Shown: positions 25,755-34,839 of the stretch, piece by piece
How the letters are laid out: each line of letters begins with the position of its first letter
How positions within the stretch are numbered: the first letter of the stretch is position 1
Assembly (NCBI RefSeq): GCF_003386235.1
Contig: NZ_QRDZ01000016.1
Span: 124,001-188,000, forward strand
DNA length: 64,000 bases
DNA from: Cohnella phaseoli
GTDB taxonomy: Bacteria; Bacillota; Bacilli; Paenibacillales; Paenibacillaceae
Direction: 5' to 3'
The notes under the pieces: generated by a model
Told to the model about the DNA's origin: nothing
The model's input: the letters and a program-made list of their open reading frames with translations, nothing else
Database searches by the model: none
Made by a program: the position numbers and the translations under genes

Positions 25755-27362
25755 ATGAAAATATTGATTGTGGACGACGAACCTAGACACCGCAGAGGCA
25801 TGAAAAATATGATCCTGTCCCTTCGGTCGTCCGACTGCGTCATCGACGCCAGCGACGGTCAAGCCGCGCTCGCGCTGATTCGGGAGGAGCGGCCCGATGT
25901 CGTGCTGACCGATATTCGAATGCCCAACCTGGACGGCTTGGAGCTGCTGGGCCTGCTGGAGCATGAAGCCTTCAAACCCAAAGTGGTGATGGTGTCGGCC
26001 TACGACCTGTTCGAATATGCGCAAGCCGCCATGCGGCACGGCGCTTACGATTATTTATTGAAACCGATCGATAGGGATAAAGTAGCCGAGCTGCTAAGAC
26101 GAGTGCAAGCTGCGCTGCAAGAAGAGACGCTTCGACATTCCGAATCGGAGACGCTTAAGCTGCAGCTGCGCGCGGCTGCTTCCGCCTACCGGAAGCGGTT
26201 ACTTCTGTCGTGGATTAGCGGCGGCGACGTGAAGGAGGCGGAACGGCAGGAGCTGACCGAGCTGGAATGGCTCCACGGAAGCGGCGCCGTCATCTATTCC
26301 GAGCTTCAGCCTCATGCCGACTCCGGGCTGGACTATGATGCCGCAGCGCTGATGGCCGATATGGAGCGAGTCTGGGCGCAATATGGAGCGGCCTGCACGC
26401 TGCCGCTTGACTCGCCTTCCGGCGTCTCCGGCCAATGGATATCCCTCGTGCGACTGGAGCCGCAGACGCTGGAGGCTAGCTGGGAGAGGCTGCGGACCGA
26501 TATGCTGTCGTTAAACGAAGCTTGGAGCCTGACGGGGAGGCTCTGGCACTGTGCGGGCGAAGCGCCGCGATCGTTATGGGAGGAAGGAGAGCGCGCCTGC
26601 CGTCAAGCCCGCGCCGCAAGCGTGTATCACTTCTATGAGCGGCATAAGGGAGCTTTGACGGCGGAGGACACGACTTCCGTGCCGAGTCCAAGCGCTCCGA
26701 TCGACAGCGAGGCGCTGTTCGAAGCGCTGCAAGACAGGTCGGCGGACACGGCCGTCGATCTATGCGCTCGCAGCTTCGAACGGTTTGCCGCCGCTGGACG
26801 GACAGCGCCCTCCTCCCTCAAGGAGCAGGCCGCTTTGCTGCTGATGAAGATCAAGAGCCGCAACCGCGAGCATGTCGATCGCCAGGTGGGCAGCGCGCTT
26901 ATGCAGGCGGCCGTCACCGGCGTATCCGCATGCCGCACATTCGGGGAGCTGCTGACGCTGATGGAAAGCAGGCTGCGGGAGCTTCATCAGGCGTTGCATG
27001 CCGGCAAAGAGGCGGGTGACAAGGAAATAGCCGCGGAATGCGTCAAATGGATAGCCGACAACCGGCAGAAGCCGATTACGTTGGAGCAGACGGCCGAGCA
27101 TTTCTTCTTTAACCCGTCGTATTTCAGCACCTGGATCAAAAACCACACAGGCAAAACGTTCACGGAGCATCTGCTGGAAGCGAGAATGGAACGGGCTGCC
27201 CAGCTGCTGGCCGATAATCGGCTCAAAATTTACGAGATTGCCGCCGAATCCGGCTATACGGACACGAAATATTTCTGTCGCGTCTTCAAGAAGCATTTCG
27301 GACTGTCGCCCGAACGTCACAGACAGATGTCGCTGCTGCAGCAAAGAGGCGGTCTCTCATGA
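25755..27362 (+). CDS. YesN-type response regulator with AraC domain
   Basis: 535 residues. The receiver keeps D7, D8 and the phosphoacceptor D53 in L-T-D-I-R-M-P-N, and the K of L-L-K-P-I-D. A middle region of ~300 residues is followed by the AraC domain (about 430-530) with F-N-P-S-Y-F-S-T-W-I-K and Y-T-D-T-K-Y-F-C-R-V-F-K-K. It is the first gene of the plus-strand arabinoside module, overlapping the kinase gene by four bases (ATGA). It is expected to activate the binding-protein gene at 29263 and those after it. Confidence 0.92.
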   Translation: MKILIVDDEPRHRRGMKNMILSLRSSDCVIDASDGQAALALIREERPDVVLTDIRMPNLDGLELLGLLEHEAFKPKVVMVSAYDLFEYAQAAMRHGAYDYLLKPIDRDKVAELLRRVQAALQEETLRHSESETLKLQLRAAASAYRKRLLLSWISGGDVKEAERQELTELEWLHGSGAVIYSELQPHADSGLDYDAAALMADMERVWAQYGAACTLPLDSPSGVSGQWISLVRLEPQTLEASWERLRTDMLSLNEAWSLTGRLWHCAGEAPRSLWEEGERACRQARAASVYHFYERHKGALTAEDTTSVPSPSAPIDSEALFEALQDRSADTAVDLCARSFERFAAAGRTAPSSLKEQAALLLMKIKSRNREHVDRQVGSALMQAAVTGVSACRTFGELLTLMESRLRELHQALHAGKEAGDKEIAAECVKWIADNRQKPITLEQTAEHFFFNPSYFSTWIKNHTGKTFTEHLLEARMERAAQLLADNRLKIYEIAAESGYTDTKYFCRVFKKHFGLSPERHRQMSLLQQRGGLS

Positions 27363-29125
27363 AAATCACTTTCCGAATCCGGCTGCTGGTCAGCTACGTC
27401 TTCCTCATTGTTGTTCCGCTCGTGACGGCCGGGATGATCTACTATACGAAAAGCCTGGAAGTAGTCACCGGCCAGGCCCAGCAGAACGTGCAAAGCATCG
27501 TCGTCAAAAACAACGAAATTATCGACACCAAGCTGGGCATCGTGGACCGCAACAGCCAGGCTTTGTTTGTGGATAAGGAGCTATTTGAAATCTTCAATAC
27601 GTTGAATCCGAACGATCAGGCCGAGCTGCTAGCCGCCGACAGAGTCGTCAACCGGGCGCTCAGATCTTATTTCTCGCAAATCGAAGACGTCTACGCCTAC
27701 CAGCTCTGGACGTCTTATTTTACGTTCGGCCAGACGCTGCCGCAGGGAGACCCGCAGCAGTCGGCGGTTTATAGCGCCGCGCAGCAGGCGGACGGACGAA
27801 TGGTCTGGTATCCCACTTATGATTTCGCCGATATGTTCGATCAGTCGTATCTGGAGGAAGGACGTCTGGATTTCCGCTATCTCTACTCGGCGACCCGCGT
27901 ACTCGATTTCTCCTATCTGGATAACTCGACGCTGGAAAGATTGGACGAGCGGGTCGAGCGCCCGGTGCTCGCCGTCAGCTTCAAAGCCGATTCCCTGACC
28001 AGGCTGTTCGAGCAGAGCATTCCCGACAATTCGCGCTATTTAATCCTCGATTCGTTCAATACGGTAGTGGGGAGCAGCGAGCCGGAGCGAATCAGTCAGC
28101 GCTACGACGGAGATTGGGTACAGGAGCTGCAAGAGCAAGACAGCGGAACCCGGCGCATGAAGCTGGACGGAGAAGCGGTCATTGTCTGCTTCGACCGTTC
28201 CAAAGTAACAGGGTGGCTGTCGATCGTCATTACGCCGGAAGCGTCGCTCGTCGGCGAGCTGGCTCCCGTTATACGCACCTCCACCGTGCTGCTGTCCCTG
28301 GCGATGGTTGCGGTCGCTCTGGCATTCGCTTATTTTATCTCGGGCAAAATTACGAATCCGATCAAGCGGCTGCTCGGCGCTATGCGTTCGGTTGGAGACG
28401 GAGACTTCCATACGCAGCTTGACGTCCGCACAAACGATGAATTCGGCCTGCTCATTCAGCGCTTTAACCGGATGAACGACCGTATACGGCTGCTGGTCAC
28501 GGAAAACTACGAGAGTCGGCTGAAGGAGCAGGAAGCGGAGATTCGCGCCTTAAACATGCAGATGAATCCGCATTTTCTGTTCAATACCTTAAACATTATG
28601 AACTGGACCGCCATCGAGAACGGGCAGAAAGAGCTGAGCCGGATGCTCGTATGTCTCTCCCATATGCTGCAATACACGACGCGCAAGGAATGGGGCTCCG
28701 TTCGGCTGAACGACGAGCTGGAATGGATGAAGAGCTATTTCTACATTATGTCGGTACGATTCGAGGATAAGTTCGCCGTTCATTACGATATCGATCCCGA
28801 GCTCTATGATTGCAAAATGCCGCGTCTGCTGTTCCAGCCCTTCGTGGAAAACGCGATTCTGCACGGATTCGCGATGATGGAGACGGGCGGAGTCATCACC
28901 ATTCGCGGGCGCATGACGGAGGAGGCCTGTCGCTTCGAGATCGAGGACAACGGCAGGGGCATGAGCCCTGAGGCGGTGCACAACATTTTCCACAAGGAGA
29001 TGGCCTCGATCGGCATTCGCAATACGATCTCGCGCATACGCCTTGCTTTCGGCGAGCCTTACGGCGTCGACATCCAGTCCGATCTTGGCAAAGGGACGCG
29101 GATCGGAATCACTCTCCCGCGATAA
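27359..29125 (+). CDS. YesM-type sensor histidine kinase
   Basis: 588 residues. An N-terminal membrane helix, an extracellular sensor of about 260 residues, a second helix and a HAMP domain (I-T-N-P-I-K-R-L-L-G-A-M) precede the His_kinase domain. That domain has Q-M-N-P-H-F-L-F-N-T (His near 404) and an ATPase with P-F-V-E-N-A-I-L-H-G-F and I-E-D-N-G-R-G-M. The order regulator-then-kinase is opposite to the module at 13-16 kb, so the two systems are related but not a recent duplication. Confidence 0.92.
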   Translation: MKITFRIRLLVSYVFLIVVPLVTAGMIYYTKSLEVVTGQAQQNVQSIVVKNNEIIDTKLGIVDRNSQALFVDKELFEIFNTLNPNDQAELLAADRVVNRALRSYFSQIEDVYAYQLWTSYFTFGQTLPQGDPQQSAVYSAAQQADGRMVWYPTYDFADMFDQSYLEEGRLDFRYLYSATRVLDFSYLDNSTLERLDERVERPVLAVSFKADSLTRLFEQSIPDNSRYLILDSFNTVVGSSEPERISQRYDGDWVQELQEQDSGTRRMKLDGEAVIVCFDRSKVTGWLSIVITPEASLVGELAPVIRTSTVLLSLAMVAVALAFAYFISGKITNPIKRLLGAMRSVGDGDFHTQLDVRTNDEFGLLIQRFNRMNDRIRLLVTENYESRLKEQEAEIRALNMQMNPHFLFNTLNIMNWTAIENGQKELSRMLVCLSHMLQYTTRKEWGSVRLNDELEWMKSYFYIMSVRFEDKFAVHYDIDPELYDCKMPRLLFQPFVENAILHGFAMMETGGVITIRGRMTEEACRFEIEDNGRGMSPEAVHNIFHKEMASIGIRNTISRIRLAFGEPYGVDIQSDLGKGTRIGITLPR

Positions 29126-29170
29126 TGCGATGAGCCAATGATAGTCCACCAATACAAAGATAATGGGAAT

Positions 29171-29185
29171 ATGTAAGCGCTGCAA
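29171..29185 (+). promoter_or_regulatory. Candidate cre site
   Basis: ATGTAAGCGCTGCAA matches the catabolite-responsive element consensus WTGNAANCGNWNNCW at all positions but one (position 14). It lies about 80 bases upstream of the binding-protein gene and close to a TATACT (29193). CcpA repression of the transporter by preferred sugars would fit the gene content. Confidence 0.55.
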
Positions 29186-29262
29186 AATCTCCTATACTGG
29201 GTTCAACATAGACTGCAGCTATGTAAAAGAATGAGCCTAGAACATTCGAGAGGGGTTATCGT

Positions 29263-30675
29263 ATGATACGTGGCAAACATACTATCGCTTGGCTGCTGGC
29301 ACTGGTGCTGCTGGCGACTGTCGCCTTAACCGGCTGCTCCAAGCCGTCGTCTTCCAACCAGCCTCAGAGCGAAGCAAGTCAGACCAACAGCGGAGGAACC
29401 GGCGCCAAGCCCGAGTCGATCAAGCTTCGAATGACGGTGTGGGGAGCTCCGGACGAACTGGCCGCATACAAAGTGGCGATCAAGCGTTTCGAAGAAAAGT
29501 TCCCGCATATCAAGGTCGATTTGCAGCATATCGCAGCGGATTACGATACGAAGCTGACGACGATGGTCGCAGGCAACGACGTGCCCGACATCGCCATGAT
29601 GGAATCCGGCTCGATCGCATTCCCGTTGGCCGAGCAAGGAAAATTTTATAATTTGCAAGAATTCCTGGACAAGGACGCTACCATCAACTTCGACAGTCTG
29701 GTTCCGAACCTCCTCTACTCGCTGGAGCCGGGACACGTGATCGGCATCGCGCCCGGTCCGGAAACGTTCGGCCTGTTCTACAACGAAGACATCTTCAAGG
29801 AAGCAGGCATCGCGCCTCCTCCGTCGAAAGCTTCGGAAGCCTGGACCTGGCAGCAATTCGTAGAAACGGCCAAGCTGCTAACGATCGACTCCAAGGGCCG
29901 GAACGCGAACGATCCGAACTTCGATCCCAAGAACATTAAACAATACGGCATTAACTTCCCGACCTGGTGGGGCGGCTTCAGCAACTTTATCTATTCCAAC
30001 GACGGCGACTTCGTGTCTGCGGACGGAACAACCTTTGCGTTGAACCAACCGGAAGCCGTCGAAGTGTTCCAAAATATTGCCGATCTGATGAACGTGCACC
30101 ATGTTGCGCCGTCGCCGGTTCAGTCGAAAAATATCCCGGCAACAAACGTAGCGCTGCAGACGAAGAAGGTCGCGATGGCGATCGACGGGCAATGGGCGTC
30201 CACCGCACTTGCGCAGTCCAACTTCAACTACAATGTCGGCGTGCTGCCGATTATGAAGAAGCCGATGACAACGGTCGTATGCGGCATGTTCTCCATGTTC
30301 AAATCGACGAAGTACCCGCAGGAATCTTGGGAGCTGATCAAGTACTTGATCGACCCTGAATCTTCTATTGATATGATTACCGCGGGAACCTGGATGCCGG
30401 CCTACAAGAGCTGGTATACGGAAAGCGATCTGCTCTCCAGATGGACGGACAATCTGGCTTCCCGTCCGTCGGGCTACCGCGACGCGATCGTGGAAGTGAT
30501 GCTGAACAGCAGCCATCAGACGCCGACCGGCTATGTCAAAAACTTCAGCAAGCTAATGGATATCGTCTCGCCGGCGCTCGATAAAGTGTGGCTCGGCCAG
30601 CAATCGGCGCAAGAGGCGATGAACGCGATCGCAGCCAAAGCTCAGGAGCAAGTCCAGGGACGGCGCGACATCTAA
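29263..30675 (+). CDS. Sugar-binding lipoprotein of ABC transporter
   Basis: 470 residues of the extracellular solute-binding family 1 (MalE/MsmE type). A signal peptide with lipobox L-T-G-C (C25) and a Ser/Gln/Gly linker precede the domain that starts L-R-M-T-V-W-G-A-P. It delivers substrate to the permeases at 31118 and 32002. It is preceded by a cre-like site and GAGAGGGG before the ATG. A repeat-rich 442-base gap separates it from the permease genes, which is unusual for such an operon. Confidence 0.92.
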   Translation: MIRGKHTIAWLLALVLLATVALTGCSKPSSSNQPQSEASQTNSGGTGAKPESIKLRMTVWGAPDELAAYKVAIKRFEEKFPHIKVDLQHIAADYDTKLTTMVAGNDVPDIAMMESGSIAFPLAEQGKFYNLQEFLDKDATINFDSLVPNLLYSLEPGHVIGIAPGPETFGLFYNEDIFKEAGIAPPPSKASEAWTWQQFVETAKLLTIDSKGRNANDPNFDPKNIKQYGINFPTWWGGFSNFIYSNDGDFVSADGTTFALNQPEAVEVFQNIADLMNVHHVAPSPVQSKNIPATNVALQTKKVAMAIDGQWASTALAQSNFNYNVGVLPIMKKPMTTVVCGMFSMFKSTKYPQESWELIKYLIDPESSIDMITAGTWMPAYKSWYTESDLLSRWTDNLASRPSGYRDAIVEVMLNSSHQTPTGYVKNFSKLMDIVSPALDKVWLGQQSAQEAMNAIAAKAQEQVQGRRDI

Positions 30676-30703
30676 GTAAATATGGCATACAGCAAGGGGC
30701 TGA

Positions 30704-30790
30704 CCTCCCTCCGATGCTATACGCTCCTGAAATCTGAATTGATAAACTTGTGATAAGGTGATTTCAGGAGCGTATGAGGCAGTCTCCGGG
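30704..30790 (+). repeat. Palindromic dispersed repeat, copy A
   Basis: An 87-base segment whose centre is a perfect 16-bp stem, ATACGCTCCTGAAATC (30719-30734) with its complement at 30760-30775, around a 25-base loop. The same segment recurs inverted at 45947-46034. It starts 28 bases after the binding-protein stop codon. Confidence 0.85.
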
Positions 30791-30795
30791 CTTTG

Positions 30796-31096
30796 ATTGA
30801 CCCACGTAATTTCCAGATAATTACCAGCTCTTATTCGTATAATCATCGAAGACGCTTTAGTGACATATAATCCCTGATCTCTTGGTTGATTTATACGGTT
30901 TTTCCTACAAACGTTCGTCGTTTGAGTCTGAGCAGGGCAGCTTTGTACGATTTTTCGAACAAACGCCCGCCGTATAAGCCTGATTCGAGCTGCGTTGTAC
31001 GATTTTTCGACTAACTTCCCTGCGTAAACTCTTGTGTGCAAATTGATCCGCCGTAAAAGTTTAATATCCAATAAATTGGAAACGCAGTGGGTCAAT
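30796..31096. repeat. 301-base segment with imperfect terminal inverted repeats
   Basis: The left end starts ATTGACCCAC and the right end finishes GTGGGTCAAT, perfect complements over ten bases. After a four-base mismatch the match continues with TTTCCA/TGGAAA. It lies directly after copy A of the palindromic repeat. Confidence 0.65.
30891..31046 (+). repeat. Three imperfect 52-base direct repeats
   Basis: Units start at 30891, 30943 and 30995, each opening TTRTACGRTTTTTC and then diverging. Units two and three share TTGTACGATTTTTCGA exactly. The even 52-base spacing over two steps makes chance unlikely. Confidence 0.7.
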
Positions 31097-31117
31097 ATAG
31101 TTCTACGGGAGGTACTC

Positions 31118-32005
31118 ATGAAAAAAGGGCTATTTTACGGCTTGCTGTTTACGTCCCCCGCGATATTGGGATTTCTGTTGTTTACGCTCGGCCCTATGAT
31201 TGCCAGCCTGGTGCTCAGCTTAACCGACTACAACGTATTCAAGGAACAAGTCGCATTTACCGGCTTCGACAACTATATCCGCCTGTTCAGCGGAGAAGAC
31301 GATCTGTTCTACAAGTCGCTAGGCGCGACTTTTTATTTCGTGGCGCTGCGCGTGCCGGCCGTCATTATTATCTCGTTCGCCATCGCGCTTCTATTGAATA
31401 TGAAGGTCAGAGCCCGCGCGCTGTTCCGCACCATCATTTATTTGCCCAGCATCGTGCCGGCCGTCGCGTCGGCGATGATCTGGATGTGGCTGCTCAATCC
31501 CGATCTTGGCTTGATCAACTCGGTTCTGTCGTCGCTGCACCTGCCGACCAGCTCCTGGCTGTACGGGGAAGGCAGCGTTATCCCGTCCGTCGTGCTGACG
31601 ACGCTGTGGGGCATCGGCGGTACCGTTATTATTTTCTTGGCCGGACTGTCCGGCATACCTCAGCAATACTACGAAGCGATTGAAGTCGACGGCGGCGGCT
31701 GGTACAGCAAGCTGCGCCATATTACGATTCCGATGGTCACGCCAACGATCTTTTTCAACACCATTATGACGATTATCGGCTCCTTTCAGGTATTTAACGA
31801 AGCCTACATTTTGACCGAGGGCGGTCCTAACAATAAGAGCTTATTCTATGTGTTCTACCTGTGGCGCACCGGCTTCCGCGATACGGAAATGGGATATGCG
31901 TCGGCGCTGGCCTGGGTGCTGTTCGTCATCATCCTGTTCTTCACCTTTATCGTATTCAGAAGCTCCAAATCCTGGGTGTATTACGAAGGAGGCGGCCGCT
32001 CATGA
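31118..32005 (+). CDS. Carbohydrate ABC transporter permease (MalF/UgpA type)
   Basis: About 295 residues with six membrane helices. The EAA loop reads Y-E-A-I-E-V-D-G-G-G-W-Y-S-K-L-R-H-I-T-I-P. The longest frame begins at 31034, but GGGAGG six bases before the ATG at 31118 and the typical M-K-K-G-L-F-Y-G start fix the gene. It pairs with the next permease, whose start codon overlaps its stop. Confidence 0.92.
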   Translation: MKKGLFYGLLFTSPAILGFLLFTLGPMIASLVLSLTDYNVFKEQVAFTGFDNYIRLFSGEDDLFYKSLGATFYFVALRVPAVIIISFAIALLLNMKVRARALFRTIIYLPSIVPAVASAMIWMWLLNPDLGLINSVLSSLHLPTSSWLYGEGSVIPSVVLTTLWGIGGTVIIFLAGLSGIPQQYYEAIEVDGGGWYSKLRHITIPMVTPTIFFNTIMTIIGSFQVFNEAYILTEGGPNNKSLFYVFYLWRTGFRDTEMGYASALAWVLFVIILFFTFIVFRSSKSWVYYEGGGRS

Positions 32006-32832
32006 AAACTTCCCGACTTACGCTTGCCGGAGGATATATCGGGCTGATCTTTGTTTCCATCCTGTTTATTACGCCATTTGTCTGGTTGATAAGAAGCTCG
32101 CTAATGAATCTGTCGCAGATTTTCACGATGCCGCCGGAATGGATTCCGAATCCGATTCAGTGGGGCAATTTTCGCAAGGCGCTGACGATTCTGCCCTTCG
32201 ATACGTTCTTCGTGAACACGGCCATCATCGTCGCGGGCGTTCTGCTCGGCACGGTAGTGACCAGCACGATCGCGGCGTTCGGGTTTTCGCGGATTCAATG
32301 GAAGGGACGCGACGTCATCTTCGGCATTCTCATGTCGAGCATGATGCTCCCCGCCGCCGTTACGCTGATCCCCAGCTTCCTGGGCTGGCAGATGCTCGGC
32401 TTCTACGACACGTATTATCCGCTGATCGCGCCTGCCTACTTCGGAGGAGGTATCTTTAACATCTTCTTGCTGCGGCAGTTCTATTGGACGATTCCGCGCG
32501 ACTTCGACGAAGCTGCGGTCGTCGACGGGGCCAGCTATTTCGGCATCTACTTCAAGATCATTTTGCCGCTTAGCCGCTCCGCCGTCATCGTCGTTGCCCT
32601 GTTCAGCTTCCTCGGAACGTGGAACGATTTTATGGGGCCTCTCATTTATTTGAAAAGCGATCATCTGTTCACGCTGGCGCTAGGCCTGCAAATGTTCCAA
32701 GGCACTTACACCGCGCAGTGGGACCTGCTGATGGCCGCGTCCGCCGCCGTCGTGCTGCCCTGCGTCATCGTATTCCTCGCGGGACAACGCTACTTCCTTG
32801 ACGGCATTACATTGACTGGTCTGAAAGGATAG
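32002..32832 (+). CDS. Carbohydrate ABC transporter permease (MalG/UgpE type)
   Basis: About 276 residues, six membrane helices. The EAA loop is D-F-D-E-A-A-V-V-D-G-A-S-Y-F-G-I-Y. The start at 32002 overlaps the previous stop (ATGA) and has GAAGGAGG nine bases upstream; an upstream extension of the frame is not supported. No ATPase gene is present in the module, so a shared MsmX-like ATPase is expected to power it. Confidence 0.92.
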   Translation: MKTSRLTLAGGYIGLIFVSILFITPFVWLIRSSLMNLSQIFTMPPEWIPNPIQWGNFRKALTILPFDTFFVNTAIIVAGVLLGTVVTSTIAAFGFSRIQWKGRDVIFGILMSSMMLPAAVTLIPSFLGWQMLGFYDTYYPLIAPAYFGGGIFNIFLLRQFYWTIPRDFDEAAVVDGASYFGIYFKIILPLSRSAVIVVALFSFLGTWNDFMGPLIYLKSDHLFTLALGLQMFQGTYTAQWDLLMAASAAVVLPCVIVFLAGQRYFLDGITLTGLKG

Positions 32833-32889
32833 CGCGAGACCTGAGCCGATAGAAACAACGAACGAAAAACGGGAGTGTGGAGAAAAATC

Positions 32890-34749
32890 ATGCCGAATAC
32901 CGAAGCCCCGCTGAAAAGATGGAATAGCATACCGTTTACGAAGGTGCGCATGGAAGACGGCTTCTGGCGGCAGCGTCTCGAAACCGTGCGCAGCGTCACG
33001 CTTCCGGCTTGCCTCGAGCAATGCGAGACGACCGGCCGGATCGCCAATTTCCATAAAGCCGGAGGGCGCGCCGATGGCGCGTTCGAAGGCATATATTTTA
33101 ACGATTCCGACGTATATAAGGTTCTGGAGGGAGCCGCGTATTCGCTGATGCTTAAACGCGACTCCGCTCTGGAAGAGGAAATAGACCGTATCATCGAGGC
33201 GATTGCCTCCGCTCAGGAGCCGGACGGCTACCTGTGCACGTATTTTACGCTGCAAGCGCCGGACAGCAAATGGACCGATATGGAAAAGCACGAAATGTAC
33301 AACGGCGGACACTTGATCGAAGCGGCTGTCGCGTACTACGAAGCGACCGGCAAGCCGCTGATTTTGGAGGTCGCTCGCAGGCTGGCCGACCACTACGACG
33401 CGACGTTCGGTCCCGGCAAACGCCATTGGGTGGAAGGCCACGAGGAAATCGAGCTGGCATTGGTCAAGCTCTACCGGATCACCGAAGAAGAACGATACTG
33501 GAAGCTGGCTCTGTGGCTGCTTGAGGAACGCGGACACGGACACGGCGTCGGACGAATCTGGGATATCCCGGAGTGGGGCCCTCCCTACTGTCAGGACGAC
33601 GTTCCGGTTCGGGACATCGAGAAGGTGACCGGACACGCCGTCCGCGCGATGTACCTGTATACGGCGATGGCCGACGTTGTTCACGCCTCCGGAGACCCTG
33701 CCTATACGGCGGCTCTGCACCGCGTCTGGGCGCACACGGTGGAGCGAAATATGTACATTACTGGCGGTATAGGCCCTTCGCGGCATAATGAAGGCTTTAC
33801 GGAGGATTACGATTTGCCCAATGAGACGGCTTATTGCGAGACTTGCGCGGCGATCGCGATGGCGTTCTGGAACCACCGGATGAATCTGCTGTTCGGCGAC
33901 GGCGCTTATGCCGATATCGTCGAACGCGAAATGTATAACGGAGCGCTGGCGGGCATTTCCCTGTCCGGCAACCGCTTCTTCTACGAGAATCCGTTGGCCT
34001 CGCAAGGCGGCCACCACCGTGTCGAATGGTACGAAACCTCCTGTTGTCCGACGAACCTTGTCCGCTTCCTGCCTTCCATCGGCCAATATGTATACGCCGC
34101 TACGGAGAACGGTATATCCGTCAATCAGTATGTCAGCAGCGAAGCGGAACTGGAGCTGGATCTGAGCGGCAAAGGCGGGGGTGGAAACGTTCGGCTAACG
34201 CAAACGACTCGTTATCCGTGGGACGGCAGCATCGCTCTCGATATACAGCCGTTGTCGGGTAGCGCCGCCTTCACGCTCCGGCTCCGCGTGCCGGGCTGGT
34301 GCAAAAGCTATCGTGCATCCCTCAACGGACAGGCACTTGACGAAGCTCGGCTTGTGCTCGACAATGGTTATCTAGTGATCGAACGAGCCTGGTCCGCCGG
34401 GGATCGCGTCGTGCTGGAGCTGGATATGCCTGTGGAGAAGGTGCGCGCTCGCGACGAGGTCGAAGCCAACCGAGGCCGGGTTGCGCTGCAGCGCGGACCG
34501 TTGGTCTACTGCGCCGAGCAGGCAGACAATTCCGGCCTGCAGTATGACGCTTTCTCGATCGCGGCTGATGCTGTCTTTGCAACGACGCATCGCCCGGAGC
34601 TGCTCGGAGGCGTTACGATTCTGTCCGGCCGCGCCGCAGACGGAACGCTCTGCCGCCTGATTCCTTATTATGCCTGGGATAACCGGGATGCGGGCTACAT
34701 GCAGGTATGGATTCGCGAGGCGACGGATCGACGGTTATATCGAGCTTGA
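32890..34749 (+). CDS. GH127 beta-L-arabinofuranosidase-like enzyme
   Basis: About 619 residues without signal peptide. Residues known from the Bifidobacterium enzyme HypBA1 can be placed: the general acid E301 in H-N-E-G-F, and the zinc and nucleophile set E317, C319 (E-T-C-A-A) and C385, C386 (T-S-C-C-P-T-N). The enzyme would release beta-linked L-arabinofuranose in the cytosol. The start at 32890 has GGAG seven bases upstream; the frame extends to 32875 (GTG) without support. It follows the permease gene by 57 bases. Confidence 0.9.
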   Translation: MPNTEAPLKRWNSIPFTKVRMEDGFWRQRLETVRSVTLPACLEQCETTGRIANFHKAGGRADGAFEGIYFNDSDVYKVLEGAAYSLMLKRDSALEEEIDRIIEAIASAQEPDGYLCTYFTLQAPDSKWTDMEKHEMYNGGHLIEAAVAYYEATGKPLILEVARRLADHYDATFGPGKRHWVEGHEEIELALVKLYRITEEERYWKLALWLLEERGHGHGVGRIWDIPEWGPPYCQDDVPVRDIEKVTGHAVRAMYLYTAMADVVHASGDPAYTAALHRVWAHTVERNMYITGGIGPSRHNEGFTEDYDLPNETAYCETCAAIAMAFWNHRMNLLFGDGAYADIVEREMYNGALAGISLSGNRFFYENPLASQGGHHRVEWYETSCCPTNLVRFLPSIGQYVYAATENGISVNQYVSSEAELELDLSGKGGGGNVRLTQTTRYPWDGSIALDIQPLSGSAAFTLRLRVPGWCKSYRASLNGQALDEARLVLDNGYLVIERAWSAGDRVVLELDMPVEKVRARDEVEANRGRVALQRGPLVYCAEQADNSGLQYDAFSIAADAVFATTHRPELLGGVTILSGRAADGTLCRLIPYYAWDNRDAGYMQVWIREATDRRLYRA

Positions 34750-34839
34750 CGCGTTGTACGCAGTGCGTAGCATGCGCGACCGGCTCGTTTGAATGAGCAT
34801 TAATACGGGCGCAACGCGCATGGAGAAAGGAGATCGGAA

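Larger units (their letters stand above)
30676..31117. other. 442-base intergenic region rich in inverted and direct repeats
   Basis: No credible gene lies between the binding-protein and permease genes. The region holds a palindromic dispersed repeat (30704-30790), a segment bounded by imperfect inverted repeats (30796-31096) and three 52-base direct repeats (30891-31046). It is richer in A+T than the flanking genes. The ribosome binding site of the permease gene (GGGAGG) lies just outside the last repeat. Confidence 0.85.

Noticed and set aside
32680..34086. A 468-codon open frame opposite the GH127 gene
   Set aside because: It is an antisense shadow across the end of a permease gene and the GH127 gene, both of which have complete motifs.
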